Notes: generated from the letters alone by a model not told the origin. DNA of 64,000 bases from Fundidesulfovibrio putealis DSM 16056 (GCF_000429325.1 NZ_KE386885.1:31090-95089); one strand, 5' to 3'; positions 8,155 through 18,904 are shown, counted from the first letter of the stretch. Numbers and translations are program-made.

Positions 8155-9186
8155 TCAGCGCTTGTGGAACGCCACCCGGTTTCTTCCACCCTGCTTGGCC
8201 TGGTACAGGGCCTCGTCAGCGGCGTTGACCAGCCGCTGCTCCAGCATGTCGCTCCATTCGTCTTCCAGGCAGGCCACGCCCAGGCTGATGGTCAGCTTGA
8301 CGCCGGATTCGAGAATCTCTCCGTCCACGTCGCGGATGACGAAGTCGTAGTTCTCCACGCGCATGCGGATATGCTCGGCCAGGGACATGGCCTGCTTGAG
8401 GGCCATGCCCTGGGCGATGACGGTGAACTCCTCGCCGCCGTAGCGGGCCGAGAAGATCTGGCCGCCCCGCTCCACCACCTGGCGCTGGCATTCGCGGATG
8501 ACCGAGCCCACGGCGCTCAGGGCCTGGTCGCCCACCAGATGGCCGTGGCGGTCATTGAAAATCTTGAAGTGGTCCACGTCGGCCATGATGACGCACATGG
8601 GCCTTCCCGACCCGCGCGCCTGCCCCACGGCCTTGGCCAGCGCGTCCTCGAAGGCCCGGCGGTTGGAGAGGCCGGTCAGGGAGTCGGTGTAGCTCAGCTG
8701 TTCCAGCTTCTCGGCGTCCTGCTCCATCAGGCGGATGACGTCGTGAAAGCCCTGGCGGATCTCGCTCAGCATGGCCTCAAGGTCCTTGCCGCCCTGCACT
8801 GTGGCCACGGTGGTCGTTTCCAGCTGCTGGATGTCGCCCTTGCGCTTGCGCAGGATGCCCCGCGACTCGGAGATGGCGTGGGACAGGTCGTCCAGCGCGT
8901 TCTTGAGCTTGTCGCGCCACGGCCCGGAGAGGATCTCCTCGTTTCGCTGCGACATCTCGGAGAAACGCTCCTCGCTCAGGTCGCGGTCCTTCAACACCTC
9001 CACGACCAGCTCCTGCACCTGGCGCTTCTGCTCCGGGGTGTAGATGTCGTAGTCCCTGATGGAGCGCATGAACAGGATGAGCGCGCGCCACTTGGAGTTG
9101 CGCGGCACTCCCAGCTTGTTCATGGTCTCGCAGATGCCGTCGAAACAGTGCTGGGACGCGCCGGATCCGTGAGGGTGCTGATTCAT
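8155..9186 (-). CDS. Diguanylate cyclase (GGDEF) with N-terminal helical domain
   Basis: 343 residues. The catalytic GGDEF domain occupies about 170-343 with LTGLSNRRAFE, DVDHFKIFNDRHGH and the signature RYGGEEF, so it should make cyclic di-GMP from two GTP. The usual RxxD inhibitory site is not evident just before GGEEF. The first 165 residues are helical, with a probable coiled coil, and match no sensor I can name. There is no membrane segment, so it is likely cytoplasmic. The ORF can be read from a TTG at 9192, but the ATG at 9186 is simpler. No good ribosome site is visible. Confidence 0.9.
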   Translation of the reverse strand: MNQHPHGSGASQHCFDGICETMNKLGVPRNSKWRALILFMRSIRDYDIYTPEQKRQVQELVVEVLKDRDLSEERFSEMSQRNEEILSGPWRDKLKNALDDLSHAISESRGILRKRKGDIQQLETTTVATVQGGKDLEAMLSEIRQGFHDVIRLMEQDAEKLEQLSYTDSLTGLSNRRAFEDALAKAVGQARGSGRPMCVIMADVDHFKIFNDRHGHLVGDQALSAVGSVIRECQRQVVERGGQIFSARYGGEEFTVIAQGMALKQAMSLAEHIRMRVENYDFVIRDVDGEILESGVKLTISLGVACLEDEWSDMLEQRLVNAADEALYQAKQGGRNRVAFHKR

Positions 9187-9239
9187 GCGCAATCAAGTAC
9201 CGGATACCAGCTTTGTTGCCAAGCCCTCCGCAGCAATCC

Positions 9240-9809
9240 TCAGCGCCATCCCAGGCGAATTCTGGCCGGGCCGCCCAGGGCCGCCACCACCACATTGCCG
9301 GGAGACTCGATGCGGGCGGCCTGACCGGCGCGCAACTGCACGTCCCTGCCCTCGGCCGGGCAGGTTATCCAGGCCGCTCCGGCCAGGCATTCCACCGTGG
9401 CCGGGAGGGCGCCGTCCAGGGCCAGGCACTGCCCCTTTTCCAGGGTGGCGCTCATCCGGCCTCCTTCGGTTCCAGGAGAAGCGGAGCCCTGGCCCCACAT
9501 CGCAGCCAGGAACCTGCCAAGCCGCCCGAACAATCCGGCGCGCCGCACCGCGTCCGCCACGTCGTCCAACAATCCCCGGGGCTCCGACGGCCACCGGGAG
9601 GGTGTGCTGTCCTTGGACATGATGTCCTCCTTCTGTTCATTTGCCGACGCTTTTGCCTGCTGCCGGACATTCTCGAGGGTTTCCGGGCTTAAGCCGATAT
9701 CGCGCATCAGCCGTTCGCAAAGGCTCCCCCCCAGCGCTTCCAGGTCCATCCTGCGTTCCATGCGGGCCCTGGGTCCGGGCCTTCCCGTGCGTGTCTTCTC
9801 CGGAGCCAT
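9240..9809 (-). CDS. DUF1127-DUF2917 two-domain protein
   Basis: 189 residues. Residues about 20-50 (LCERLMRDIGLSPETLENV) resemble the short DUF1127/YjiS helix. Residues about 120-189 fit DUF2917, a small beta domain with a central GAAWITCPAEGRDVQL strand and RAGQAARI. No biochemical function is established for either domain. GGAGG lies 4 nt before the ATG at 9809. The gene is divergent from a MocR regulator 94 bp away, and the shared intergenic region carries repeat motifs, so it is probably that regulator's target. This pairing of a DUF2917 gene with a PLP-type GntR regulator is, to my knowledge, common. Confidence 0.75.
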   Translation of the reverse strand: MAPEKTRTGRPGPRARMERRMDLEALGGSLCERLMRDIGLSPETLENVRQQAKASANEQKEDIMSKDSTPSRWPSEPRGLLDDVADAVRRAGLFGRLGRFLAAMWGQGSASPGTEGGRMSATLEKGQCLALDGALPATVECLAGAAWITCPAEGRDVQLRAGQAARIESPGNVVVAALGGPARIRLGWR

Positions 9810-9850
9810 GGGAGCCTCCTCGCTTTTTCCTGCTTCTCTTCAACCACTTG

Positions 9851-9900
9851 ATCTGTTACCGGTACAGACACAGATTGCATAAAAATCAACCGGAACAGAT
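9851..9900. promoter_or_regulatory. Candidate MocR operator in the divergent intergenic region
   Basis: Two direct repeats, CCGGTACAGAC at 9859 and CCGGAACAGAT at 9890, start exactly 31 bp apart (about three helical turns). An inverted half, ATCTGTTACCGG, lies at 9851-9862. Spaced direct repeats are typical of MocR/PdxR-type regulator sites. The second copy is immediately upstream of the regulator's ATG, consistent with autoregulation. No experimental support. Confidence 0.55.
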
Positions 9901-9903
9901 ACC

Positions 9904-11409
9904 ATGCCATCCGAATCCTTCCGCTACGAGGCCGTGCGCCAGAGCGTCGTGGACCTGATCGAATCCGGCGCGCTGGGACCGGGCGACAAGGCCCCCTCCC
10001 TGAGAAACCTCGCCGCGCGCATGCGGGTGAGCCTGTCCACCGCGTCCCTGGCCTACGGCCAGCTGGAGAGCGAAGGCGTGCTGGAGGCGCGCCCCAAGTC
10101 GGGCTTCTTCGTGCGGGCCGCCCGCGCGGGCCTGCCGCCGCCCAGCGCCCCGGACTGCGAGGCCAAGACGCCCGAACCCCTCAACCGGGCCATGATCATC
10201 CACAAGGTGCTCGCGGACATGTCCCGCCAGGACATGGTGCCGCTTGGCGTTGCGCGCACCGCCGAGAGCCTTTTGCCCCTGGCCCAGCTGAACCGGATTC
10301 TGGCCCAGGTGCTGCGCGACGAGGGCGAAAAAGTGGGCTTTTACGGCTCCGTGCAGGGCCATGAGCCGCTGCGGCGCCAGATCGTGCTGCGCGCCCTGGA
10401 GGCCGGCATCGAGTGCGCCCTGCCCGAGACGCTCATCACCAGCGGGGCCATGGAGGCGCTCTACATCGCGCTGCGCTGCGTGGTGCGCACCGGGGACACG
10501 GTGGCCATCGCCTCGCCCACCTACTATTGCTTCCTGCAACTGCTGGAGAACCTGGGGCTTCGGGTCATCGAGATCCCCTCCCGCCCCGGCGAGGGCGTTC
10601 GCCCGGCGGATCTGGCCCAGGTGGTGGACCGCTTCCGGGTTTCGGCCTGCGTGCTGACCCCCAACTTCAACAATCCCGACGGCACGCTCATCCCGGACGG
10701 GGCCAAGGCCGAGATCGTGAGCCTCCTGGCCCGCCACGACATCCCCCTCATCGAGGACGACGTGTACGGGGACATCCACTTCGGCCCGGAGCGCCCCAAG
10801 TGCAGCAAGGCCTTCGACCGCAAGGGGCTGGTGCTCACCTGCGCGTCCTTCTCCAAGACCCTCGCGCCGGGCTACCGAGTGGGCTGGCTCCTGCCGGGGC
10901 GCTTCATGGACAAGGCCCTGGAGGTGAAGGCCACCACCAGCGTGTGCACGGCCACGCCCACCCAGATGGCCATCGCCGAGTACCTGGGGGCCGGGCACTA
11001 CCACCGCCACCTGAAGCGCCTGCGCCCTGCGGCCAAGGCCCTGATGCTCTCCATGCACGACCTGGTGGGCCGCCACTTCCCGCCGGGAACCAGGGCCAGC
11101 AAGCCGGGCGGCGGCACGGTGATGTGGGTGGAGCTGCCCGGCAGGGGCGACGGCGTGGAGTTCATGCAGCGCGCCCTGGCCAAGGGCATCACGGCGGCTC
11201 CGGGCGCGATCTTCTCCTCGCAGGGGTGCTTCCGCCATTTCGTGCGCCTGAGCTCCTGCGTGCCCCAAGGCCCGGAGCTGACGCACGCCGTGCAGACGCT
11301 TGGGGCCATCGCCCAGGATTTGCTGGTCAAGGGACATGAGGACCGGATACCAGACCCCTGGGCGGACGATCCAATCGCAATGCCTGAAGTCTCACCCAAG
11401 GATTCGTGA
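9904..11409 (+). CDS. MocR/PdxR-type GntR regulator with aminotransferase-like domain
   Basis: 501 residues. An N-terminal GntR winged helix (residues 5-75, with LRNLAARMRVSLSTASLAYGQLESEGVLEARPKSGFFV) is fused to a fold-type I aminotransferase domain (about 120-480). The latter keeps the PLP-lysine region SFSKTLAPGYRVGW and the NNPDGTLIP segment. MocR proteins use bound PLP or an external amine as effector. The target is likely the divergent DUF2917 gene and itself, given the repeats at 9851-9900. The stop overlaps the GTG start of the LysR gene, suggesting co-transcription. Confidence 0.9.
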   Translation: MPSESFRYEAVRQSVVDLIESGALGPGDKAPSLRNLAARMRVSLSTASLAYGQLESEGVLEARPKSGFFVRAARAGLPPPSAPDCEAKTPEPLNRAMIIHKVLADMSRQDMVPLGVARTAESLLPLAQLNRILAQVLRDEGEKVGFYGSVQGHEPLRRQIVLRALEAGIECALPETLITSGAMEALYIALRCVVRTGDTVAIASPTYYCFLQLLENLGLRVIEIPSRPGEGVRPADLAQVVDRFRVSACVLTPNFNNPDGTLIPDGAKAEIVSLLARHDIPLIEDDVYGDIHFGPERPKCSKAFDRKGLVLTCASFSKTLAPGYRVGWLLPGRFMDKALEVKATTSVCTATPTQMAIAEYLGAGHYHRHLKRLRPAAKALMLSMHDLVGRHFPPGTRASKPGGGTVMWVELPGRGDGVEFMQRALAKGITAAPGAIFSSQGCFRHFVRLSSCVPQGPELTHAVQTLGAIAQDLLVKGHEDRIPDPWADDPIAMPEVSPKDS

Positions 11410-12341
11410 AGACCATGGAACTCTACCACCTGCGCACCTTCGTCACCGTGGCCGAGGAGGGCAACCTGTCGCGCGCGGCCGAGCGCCTGCATCTGTCGCA
11501 GCCCGCCGTGAGCGCCCACGTGAAGTCGTTGGAAGAGGAGCTTGGCGTGAGCCTTTTCAGCCGCACCGCCAGGGGCATGGCGCTTACCGACAGCGGCAGG
11601 CGGCTGACCCTCACCGCCCGCGAGGCCCTGGGCTGCGCGCGCGACCTGATGGAGCAGGCCAGGGCCATGCGCCAGGGCATCTGCGGCGAGATAATCCTGA
11701 CCCGCAACACCGACGCGGATTACCTGCGCCTGCCCCAGGTGCTGGACCATCTGTCCGGCGCGCACCCGGACTCGGTGGCCCGCGTGGACTGCCGCGACTC
11801 CTATGAAGTGGCGCGGGCGCTCAAGGACGGAGCCATGCACGCGGGCTTCGCCTACGGGGATTTCTCCGGCGACCCCCAGGTTACGGCCCTGCCCCTGGGC
11901 ATGGCCTCGGTGCGGGTGGTCGGCCCGGCAGAGTGGGCGGACAGACTGCAAACCGCCACGGTGCGCGACCTGGCTGCGCTCCCCTGGGTGTGGTTCCACG
12001 AGAGCTGCCCCTTCGTGACCATGGCCGAGAAGCTGCTGGCCGAAGAGGGCGGCAAGCCCAAGACCGCCGCCGTGATAAACGACGAGCACACCATCCGCGC
12101 CCTGGTGGCCTCCGGGCGCGGCCTGTCGCTTCTGCGCGAGGACTTCGCCCGCGCCGACGTGCTGGGCTGCGAGCTGGCCGTGTGGCCGGGCGGCGCGCTG
12201 CCCATCGCCATCAGCCTGGTGGCCCTGACCAGCCGCCTGGGCGAGCCCGAGGTCAAGGCGGCCATGGACGCCGCCGCGTCGGCCTGGGGCCTGGGCCGGA
12301 CCTTGGACGGCATCGTGAATGAAGGAGCCGCCCGGGCATGA
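11406..12341 (+). CDS. LysR-family transcriptional regulator
   Basis: 311 residues. The N-terminal winged helix is textbook Lys[40 protein letters not shown], residues about 8-46. A substrate-binding domain covers about 95-295. The start is GTG at 11406, overlapping the preceding stop; an ATG three codons later is equally possible. It overlaps the next gene through ATGA. The effector is unknown. Its position directly before cobD-cobQ suggests, but does not prove, a link to cobalamin-related genes. Confidence 0.9.
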   Translation: MKTMELYHLRTFVTVAEEGNLSRAAERLHLSQPAVSAHVKSLEEELGVSLFSRTARGMALTDSGRRLTLTAREALGCARDLMEQARAMRQGICGEIILTRNTDADYLRLPQVLDHLSGAHPDSVARVDCRDSYEVARALKDGAMHAGFAYGDFSGDPQVTALPLGMASVRVVGPAEWADRLQTATVRDLAALPWVWFHESCPFVTMAEKLLAEEGGKPKTAAVINDEHTIRALVASGRGLSLLREDFARADVLGCELAVWPGGALPIAISLVALTSRLGEPEVKAAMDAAASAWGLGRTLDGIVNEGAARA

Positions 12342-14953
12342 CGACCTTCCCCCACGGCGGCGACGTTCGCGGGCTGGCTCGCGCCCTGGGGTGCGACCCC
12401 GGCGACATCCTGGACTTTTCGGCCAGCATAAATCCCCTGGGGCCGCCCGAATGGCTCCGCCCGGCGATCTCGGCGGCGGTGTCGGAGCTGGTGCACTACC
12501 CGGACCCCCACTGCCGGGAGCTTCTGGAAGCGGCCAGCGTCCGACACGGGATCCCCACGGGCCAATTGCTGGCGGGCAACGGCACCAGCGAGCTGCTCTT
12601 CGCCCTGGCCCAGGCCTGCGGACACACGCGGGCCGTCATCCCCGTCCCGTCATACTGCGACTACCGCACCGCTGCCGAGCGCGCCGGGATGGCGGTAGAG
12701 CTCTTCCCCATGCGCGAGGCCGACGATTTCGTTCTGGACGTTCAGGCCCTGTCGCGCCGCCTGCACGAACTGCCCGGCCCGGCGGCGGTGTTTCTGGCCA
12801 GCCCCAACAACCCCACGGGGCGCACCGTTCCGGCTGTGGCCATCCGGGAACTCGCCGGGAACCATCCGGACTGCCTGCTGGTGGTGGACGAAGCCTTCGG
12901 CTCCTTCGTGGAGGGCTACCAGAGCCTGCTCGGAAACCGCCCGGCCAACACGGCCCTGCTCCTGTCGCTCACCAAGATGTTCGCCATCCCGGGGCTTCGC
13001 CTGGGGCTTAGCTGCGCGGACGAGACACTGGTGGAAGCCACGCGCCAGCGCATCGCGCCCTGGTCCGTGAACACGCTGGCCCAGGCCGTGGGGCTTCGCG
13101 CCGTGGCCGATGCGGACTTCGAGGCCCGCACCCGTCTGGCCGTGACCGGCCTGCGCGCCGGGATGGCCACGGAACTGGCGCAGATGCCGGGAGTCACGGT
13201 GTATCCGGGCGCGGCCAACTACCTGCTGTGCCGCCTGGACGAGCCCCGCGTGCCCGAACTGCGGGCGAAACTTCTGGAAAAACGCATGGCCATCCGGGAC
13301 TGCTCCAACTTCGCGGGCCTGGACGGGCGCTTCTTCCGGCTGGCCGTGCGCGCAGAGGCGGACAACCAGCGTTTGCTGGACGCCATGCCCCAGGCTCTGG
13401 CCGGGGTGATGCCCGGATTCGGAAATGTGCCCCCGCGCGCGCCCAAAAAACGCCGCACCCCGGCCCTCATGATGCAGGGCACGTCCTCCAACGCGGGGAA
13501 ATCCGTGCTCACGGCGGCGCTGTGCCGGATTCTGCGCCAGGACGGCGTGCGCGTGGCCCCGTTCAAGTCCCAGAACATGTCGCTCAACTCCTTCGTCACC
13601 GCCTGGGGCGAGGAGATGGGCCGCGCCCAGGTGCTCCAGGCCCAGGCCGCCGGGCTCACCCCCCAGGCGCGCATGAACCCCGTGCTCCTGAAACCCTGCT
13701 CGGACACCGGCTCCCAGGTGATCGTCATGGGAAAGCCTGTGGGCACCATGCGCGTGCGCGAGTACGTGGCCTACAAGCCCACGGCCTTCGAGGCGGCCAA
13801 ACAGGCCTACGACTCCCTGGCCGATGAATTCGACGCCGTGATCCTGGAGGGCGCGGGCAGCCCGGCCGAGGTGAACCTCAAGTCCCACGACATGGTGAAC
13901 ATGGCCATGGCGGCCTACGCGCGCTCGCGGGTGCTGCTGGTGGGCGACATCGACCGGGGCGGCGTGTTCGCAGCCCTGGCCGGGACCATGGAGCTTTTGC
14001 CCGAGTCCGAGCGCGCCTTGGTGGGCGGCTACGTGCTGAACAGATTTCGAGGCGACCCCACGCTTCTGGACCCGGCGCTCTCCTTCATGCGCGAGCTTAC
14101 CGGCAAGCCCGTGCTGGGCGTGATCCCCAACCTGAGCGACCTGGGCCTGCCCGAGGAGGATTCCGTCAGCTTCAAGGCGGGCGGCTTCGGCGCGGGCAAG
14201 CCCGGCTTCGCGCAATGCGACCTGGACATCGCGGTCCTCGACCTGCCCCACATCTCCAACTTCACGGACTTCGACGCCCTGGCCGCCGAGCCGGACGCGG
14301 GCCTTCGCGTGGTACGCCGCGCGGACGAACTGGGCCGCCCGGACGCTGTGCTGCTCCCCGGCAGCAAGAACACCCTGGCCGACCTGGCCGCGCTGCGCGA
14401 AGCGGGGCTTGACCGGGCGCTTGCGGCCCTGGCCGACACTGCGTGCGAGATCGTGGGCATCTGCGCCGGGCTCCAGATGCTGGGCGAGACGCTGCTGGAC
14501 CCGCTGAAGCTCGAATCCGGCCTGGGTGCGGTTCCGGGCCTCGGGTTCCTGGCCCTGGAGACGGAGCTTTTGCAGGAAAAGACCCTGTTGCAGTCCACGG
14601 CCACGCATCTGCCGTCGGGCCTTGGCCTCACCGGCTACGAGATCCACCACGGCGTCACCCGCACGCTCCGTGACAACGCGGCGGCGCTGGCCGTCCGCCC
14701 GGACGGGCAAAGTGTCGCCTGGGGCCGTGCGGGGCGCGTCTGGGGGACCTATCTGCACGGGGTCTTCGACTCCGGGGAGTTCCGGCGCTGGTGGCTGAAC
14801 GGCCTTCGCGAACGAAAAGGCCTGCCGCCGCTTCCCGCGTCCGGACCGGGCGTGGGCCTGGACGCAGCGTTGGAATCGGCCCTGGACCGACTGGCGGCCA
14901 CGGTGCGCTCCAGCCTGGACATGGGCGCGGTGTATGCGCTTTTGGGCCTGTAG
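12338..14953 (+). CDS. cobDQ: Fused threonine-phosphate decarboxylase (CobD) and cobyric acid synthase (CobQ/CbiP)
   Basis: 871 residues carrying two complete enzymes of late cobalamin synthesis. Residues 1-360 are a PLP enzyme of the CobD/HisC family: [11 protein letters not shown] at the start, [10 protein letters not shown], and the PLP lysine in [14 protein letters not shown] near 210. It would make (R)-1-amino-2-propanol phosphate for the nucleotide-loop linker. From about 375, CobQ begins with [20 protein letters not shown], then [13 protein letters not shown]. It ends with a glutamine amidotransferase domain whose catalytic Cys is in [11 protein letters not shown] near 707. CobQ amidates four side chains of adenosylcobyrinate diamide. 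The start overlaps the LysR stop (ATGA). I see no cobalamin riboswitch upstream. Confidence 0.93.
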   Translation: MTTFPHGGDVRGLARALGCDPGDILDFSASINPLGPPEWLRPAISAAVSELVHYPDPHCRELLEAASVRHGIPTGQLLAGNGTSELLFALAQACGHTRAVIPVPSYCDYRTAAERAGMAVELFPMREADDFVLDVQALSRRLHELPGPAAVFLASPNNPTGRTVPAVAIRELAGNHPDCLLVVDEAFGSFVEGYQSLLGNRPANTALLLSLTKMFAIPGLRLGLSCADETLVEATRQRIAPWSVNTLAQAVGLRAVADADFEARTRLAVTGLRAGMATELAQMPGVTVYPGAANYLLCRLDEPRVPELRAKLLEKRMAIRDCSNFAGLDGRFFRLAVRAEADNQRLLDAMPQALAGVMPGFGNVPPRAPKKRRTPALMMQGTSSNAGKSVLTAALCRILRQDGVRVAPFKSQNMSLNSFVTAWGEEMGRAQVLQAQAAGLTPQARMNPVLLKPCSDTGSQVIVMGKPVGTMRVREYVAYKPTAFEAAKQAYDSLADEFDAVILEGAGSPAEVNLKSHDMVNMAMAAYARSRVLLVGDIDRGGVFAALAGTMELLPESERALVGGYVLNRFRGDPTLLDPALSFMRELTGKPVLGVIPNLSDLGLPEEDSVSFKAGGFGAGKPGFAQCDLDIAVLDLPHISNFTDFDALAAEPDAGLRVVRRADELGRPDAVLLPGSKNTLADLAALREAGLDRALAALADTACEIVGICAGLQMLGETLLDPLKLESGLGAVPGLGFLALETELLQEKTLLQSTATHLPSGLGLTGYEIHHGVTRTLRDNAAALAVRPDGQSVAWGRAGRVWGTYLHGVFDSGEFRRWWLNGLRERKGLPPLPASGPGVGLDAALESALDRLAATVRSSLDMGAVYALLGL

Positions 14954-15046
14954 CCGCATCGACCGGGGCACGTGACGCTTGAACCCGGTCAGGGAAGAGT
15001 CTAAGGGAGTGTACAGGTCGAGCCTTGCTCGGCCCGCAACCACACC

Positions 15047-18000
15047 ATGAACACCCAGACGCCGCGATCCACCCCGAGCCTTCTTTCGCGCCTCCCCGTG
15101 AGGCGGCTCCTGGCAGCAGCAGTGGTGCTGGTCGCGCTGGCCTACGCCCTGCCCCCGGCGGCCACGCGCGTCATCGGGCAGGAGGTCCTGCGCGCCCACG
15201 CCCAGGCCGCCCTGTCCGCCGCCCTGGACCGCAAGGTGGACGTCTCGGGTGACGTAAGCCTGACCATGGCGCCCTGGTTCGGGCTGCGCACCGGCCCGGT
15301 GACCATCCCCAACGATCCGGGCTTCGGGCCGAAACCGCTCCTGAGCGTCGACTCGATCACCATCGGGCTGGACCTGTCCGCCCTGATCACGCGCCGCATA
15401 CTGGTGGACTCCATCTCACTGGCCCAGGCGGAGCTGAACCTGGGACGCGACGAGACAGGCCGGGAAAACTGGCGCATCCCCCCTCCCGAACCGGGCAGCC
15501 TGCCCCAGGCCCCCAGCGGTTGGAAGGTCGAAACCCTGCCCACTGGCCTTCGCCTCTGGAACGCCTCGCTCTCCTTCACCGACCGCATCACCGGACACAC
15601 CGTGGAGGTGCGCCGCCTCAACCTGAACACAAGTCAGTCGCGCCCGTTCGATTTCTCCGTGTCCTGCGAAATCTCCGTGGATTCGCTGGGCGTCGCCGGG
15701 GAACTCCACGCCCAGGGCGTGGGCAGCTACGGCTCAGGCGGCGGCCACGTGCATGTTCACTCCTCCGACGCCGCCGGGTGGCTGACCCTGCCTCCAATGG
15801 ACGGCATGCCCGCACAGCGCCTGGACATGTCCGCCAAGGTGATGGTGCACGGCGAGGCCGGGGCCTTCGAACTGGGAAATCTGGTGCTGGACGGTCTTGG
15901 CGTGCACCTGACCGGGCAGGTGAACGCGGCCGGCCTGTACGAAGCCCAGCCTTACGTCCACCTGAATCTGGCGGCCATGGGCGAACGGCTCGGGGCCTGG
16001 GCAAGGCTCCTGGGCGTGGCCCCCGCGCCGCCCGTGCGCCGACCCGTTTCGGGCGCAACTCCCTCCATCACTCTGCCGACCACGGCAGACCCCGTGCAGG
16101 CGGAGCTGGTGCTCTCTTCCACTCCCAGCGGCTGGCTGGCCAGCAAGGCCGTGCTGCGCGACGGCGCGGGGAGGCTCGAAGGTACGGCCAGGAACATCGG
16201 CGGACACCTCTCCTTCGACGTGACCGCCTCCGGCCTGGACATAAGCTCCTGGGTGCCAGGCCGGAACCTGCTGCAATTCGACAAGGCCACCGGCGTTTCA
16301 AGCGTCCGGGGCCGCTTCACCGGAAACTCCCTCAAGCTGGGCGAACTGGACATCCTGGACATGGAGGTCTCCACAAGCGGCGACAAGGGCGCGCTGCGCC
16401 TGTATCCCTTCACGGCCCGCAGCCATCTGGCGCTTTTGACCAGCGACATCCGGTTCAGGCCTTCGGGCGCGGCCACCGCGTTCTCCGGCACGGCCCGCGT
16501 GCAGGCCCTGCCCCCAGACGCGGCCCCGACAGCCGGACACACGCCGCCCGTGACCGTTCTGGAAGCCAGCCTGTCCGGCGAGGCCGGAGCCCGGGGCATT
16601 TCCGGCAAGGCCTCTGCCAAGGTTGCGGATTATTCCAGGCATTTCAAACCGGCCTGGCTCTCCGAGGACACCCTGAAAGCCTGGGAGCTTCTGGGCGGCG
16701 GCAGCGCCGGGGCTTCCTTCGCGGTGCAGGGCGGCGCGGACTCTTCCGGAGGGGCGGCCAGAGACCTGGCTTGGGAGATCACCGACCTGGACCTGAAGAC
16801 CTCCGCCTCCCACATCACCGGCCGGGTTTCCGACGCCGGGAAGAGCGGGGACAAGCCCCGCAAGACCACCTTGGACCTCCAGGCAGACCGGCTGGAGCTT
16901 GCGCGCCTGCGCCAGTTCGCGGCCATCTTCGGGTATCAGGATACCGACGGCGGTTTCGCTCCCTGGCCCATCGACGCCAAAATCGCGGCCAAGCGCTTCG
17001 TGGCCCAGAACAACATCGCCATAGACGACCTCCAGGCAGCCGTGCAGGTGTCGCCGGACGCCATCAAGGTGTCGTCGCTGTCCGGCTCGACCCTGGGGGG
17101 CAAATTCACCGGCGGGGCGGACCTGGAGAACGCCGCCGGGCGCAGGACGCTCACGGCCACCCTGGCCCTGGCCGGAGTGCAGAGCGCCCACCTGCACCAG
17201 TTCTGGCCGGATCTCCCCAAGTCCAGCGGCCCGCTGGAGTGCCGCCTGGGTCTGGACGCCACTGTCCAGAACGACACGCCTCTGTGGCAGGCCATGCGCG
17301 GACAGGCTGAGCTCCAACTGGGCCAGGGGACCGTCACCTTCTCTCCGGATCAGGGCGATTCGCGGCCCTGGCCGGTGACCCGGAGCTCGGCCAGCCTGAA
17401 ATTCTCCACCAAGCCTGTGCCCCCAAATCCCCAAGGCCAGGACAAACCGCGCGAAGCGGTGCTGGCCGACGTGGCCGGAACGCTGCGGGTGGATTCGCCC
17501 GGCGTGGTGCGCTCTTCACAGCTGGAGATCAAGGGCCAGGCCGGGCTGGACGGGACCGGAAAGCCCCTGTGGTACCGCCAGCCCCGCGTCGAGGGCGCGC
17601 ACACACTGGCCCTGCCCTTCCTCCCGGCGGGCAGGTCCACGCGCGCAAGCTGGGCCGGACGCTTCGAGGCCGACATCGAGCGGGGAAGCTTCACCCTGGC
17701 CGGGTTGGAGCTGAACGTGGGGGGCGTTCCGGGCCGGGCCAGCCTGAACGGGCAGCCCGTGCAGGGCGCGACCGCGCTGACCGGCTCCCTGGACATCCCC
17801 GAGTTCAACCCGCGCGATGCGGCCCCCCGCCTGGGCCTGACCGTGCCCGAGCGCTCCGACCCCGCCCTGTGGCGGCGCGCGCGATTGTCCGCAGAATTCG
17901 GCGGCACCCTGAAGGAGGTGCGCGTGAACCATCTCCAGGCCGCCCTGGACGACATGACCATCACCGGACTGGCCGCAGTCAGCGGCCCCAGAACGCGCCT

Positions 18001-18904
18001 GGACCTGGCGGTCAACGCCCTGGACCTGGACCGCCTGGCTCCTGCCGCGCCCCAGAGCCCCAACCCGGCCAAACGTCCGGAGACGCCGCTGCCCCTGGCG
18101 GAGCTGCGCGAGCTGTCCCTGGACGCCAAGGTGCGCTTCGGGCGGCTGGTGAAGGACAAGCTGACCTGGGAGAACGCGCTAACCGAGTTTTCGGCGCAGG
18201 GTGGGCGCTTCCAGCTGCGCCAGACTTCGCCGCAGTTCTACGGCGGGCCGTACTCGCTGGACATCAGGGGGGACGCGCGCGGGCAGGAGATGAAGGCGCA
18301 CATGGAACTCAAGCTGTCCGGGTTCTCGGCCACGAACCTCCTGCGCGATCTGGCCGGGGGCACCAGCCTCCAGCAGGGGCTGACCAACTTCTACGTGAAC
18401 GTGGAGACCCACGGAGCCACGGACCGGGCGCTTCGCCGCCACGCTGACGGCAAGGCCGGATTCGAGGTGCTGGGCGGCAGGCTGTCGGTGCGCGAAGCCG
18501 GCGGCAGGAAGCAGAGCACGACCCCCGCGCCGGGCGTGATCAGCAACCGGGACGACGCCCCGCCTCCGTCTCCTCCCACGGACGGCCTGCCCTTCACGCG
18601 CATGGGCGCGGACTTCACCGTGCGCGGCGGACTGGCCATAACGCGGGACTTCGTGCTTGCGGGAACGGGAATCACCGCCAAGGGCGACGGCTGGGTGAAC
18701 CTGGACGACGAGCGCATCGACCTGTACCTGAGCGCCACCGTGCCCGACGTGGGGGACATCCCGGTGCGCATCAGCGGCAACCTCTACGATCCCCACATGG
18801 ACATCGACAAGTCCAAGATCCTCGGGGACACCATCGTGAACATATTCAAGGGCGTGTTCAGCATCCCCGGCGATGTGATGAATCAGCTGCGCAGCATTTT
18901 CTAA
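15047..18904 (+). CDS. AsmA-family large envelope protein
   Basis: 1285 residues. A single membrane anchor (about residues 19-40) is followed by an AsmA N-terminal domain: VDVSGDVSLTMAPWFGLRTG and the RRILVDSISLAQAELNL region. The rest is a long, beta-rich body. The C-terminal part (GDGWVNLDDERIDLYLSATVPDVG) is the typical AsmA/YhdP end. AsmA-like proteins span the periplasm and are implicated in lipid transport and outer-membrane homeostasis; the cargo here is unknown. The initiation signal at 15047 is weak. There is a 93-bp gap after cobDQ. Confidence 0.9.
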   Translation: MNTQTPRSTPSLLSRLPVRRLLAAAVVLVALAYALPPAATRVIGQEVLRAHAQAALSAALDRKVDVSGDVSLTMAPWFGLRTGPVTIPNDPGFGPKPLLSVDSITIGLDLSALITRRILVDSISLAQAELNLGRDETGRENWRIPPPEPGSLPQAPSGWKVETLPTGLRLWNASLSFTDRITGHTVEVRRLNLNTSQSRPFDFSVSCEISVDSLGVAGELHAQGVGSYGSGGGHVHVHSSDAAGWLTLPPMDGMPAQRLDMSAKVMVHGEAGAFELGNLVLDGLGVHLTGQVNAAGLYEAQPYVHLNLAAMGERLGAWARLLGVAPAPPVRRPVSGATPSITLPTTADPVQAELVLSSTPSGWLASKAVLRDGAGRLEGTARNIGGHLSFDVTASGLDISSWVPGRNLLQFDKATGVSSVRGRFTGNSLKLGELDILDMEVSTSGDKGALRLYPFTARSHLALLTSDIRFRPSGAATAFSGTARVQALPPDAAPTAGHTPPVTVLEASLSGEAGARGISGKASAKVADYSRHFKPAWLSEDTLKAWELLGGGSAGASFAVQGGADSSGGAARDLAWEITDLDLKTSASHITGRVSDAGKSGDKPRKTTLDLQADRLELARLRQFAAIFGYQDTDGGFAPWPIDAKIAAKRFVAQNNIAIDDLQAAVQVSPDAIKVSSLSGSTLGGKFTGGADLENAAGRRTLTATLALAGVQSAHLHQFWPDLPKSSGPLECRLGLDATVQNDTPLWQAMRGQAELQLGQGTVTFSPDQGDSRPWPVTRSSASLKFSTKPVPPNPQGQDKPREAVLADVAGTLRVDSPGVVRSSQLEIKGQAGLDGTGKPLWYRQPRVEGAHTLALPFLPAGRSTRASWAGRFEADIERGSFTLAGLELNVGGVPGRASLNGQPVQGATALTGSLDIPEFNPRDAAPRLGLTVPERSDPALWRRARLSAEFGGTLKEVRVNHLQAALDDMTITGLAAVSGPRTRLDLAVNALDLDRLAPAAPQSPNPAKRPETPLPLAELRELSLDAKVRFGRLVKDKLTWENALTEFSAQGGRFQLRQTSPQFYGGPYSLDIRGDARGQEMKAHMELKLSGFSATNLLRDLAGGTSLQQGLTNFYVNVETHGATDRALRRHADGKAGFEVLGGRLSVREAGGRKQSTTPAPGVISNRDDAPPPSPPTDGLPFTRMGADFTVRGGLAITRDFVLAGTGITAKGDGWVNLDDERIDLYLSATVPDVGDIPVRISGNLYDPHMDIDKSKILGDTIVNIFKGVFSIPGDVMNQLRSIF

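Noticed and set aside
12650..15199. Long minus-strand frame opposite cobDQ
   Set aside because: Shadow of the real gene; composition biased to Gly/His/Arg, no domain.
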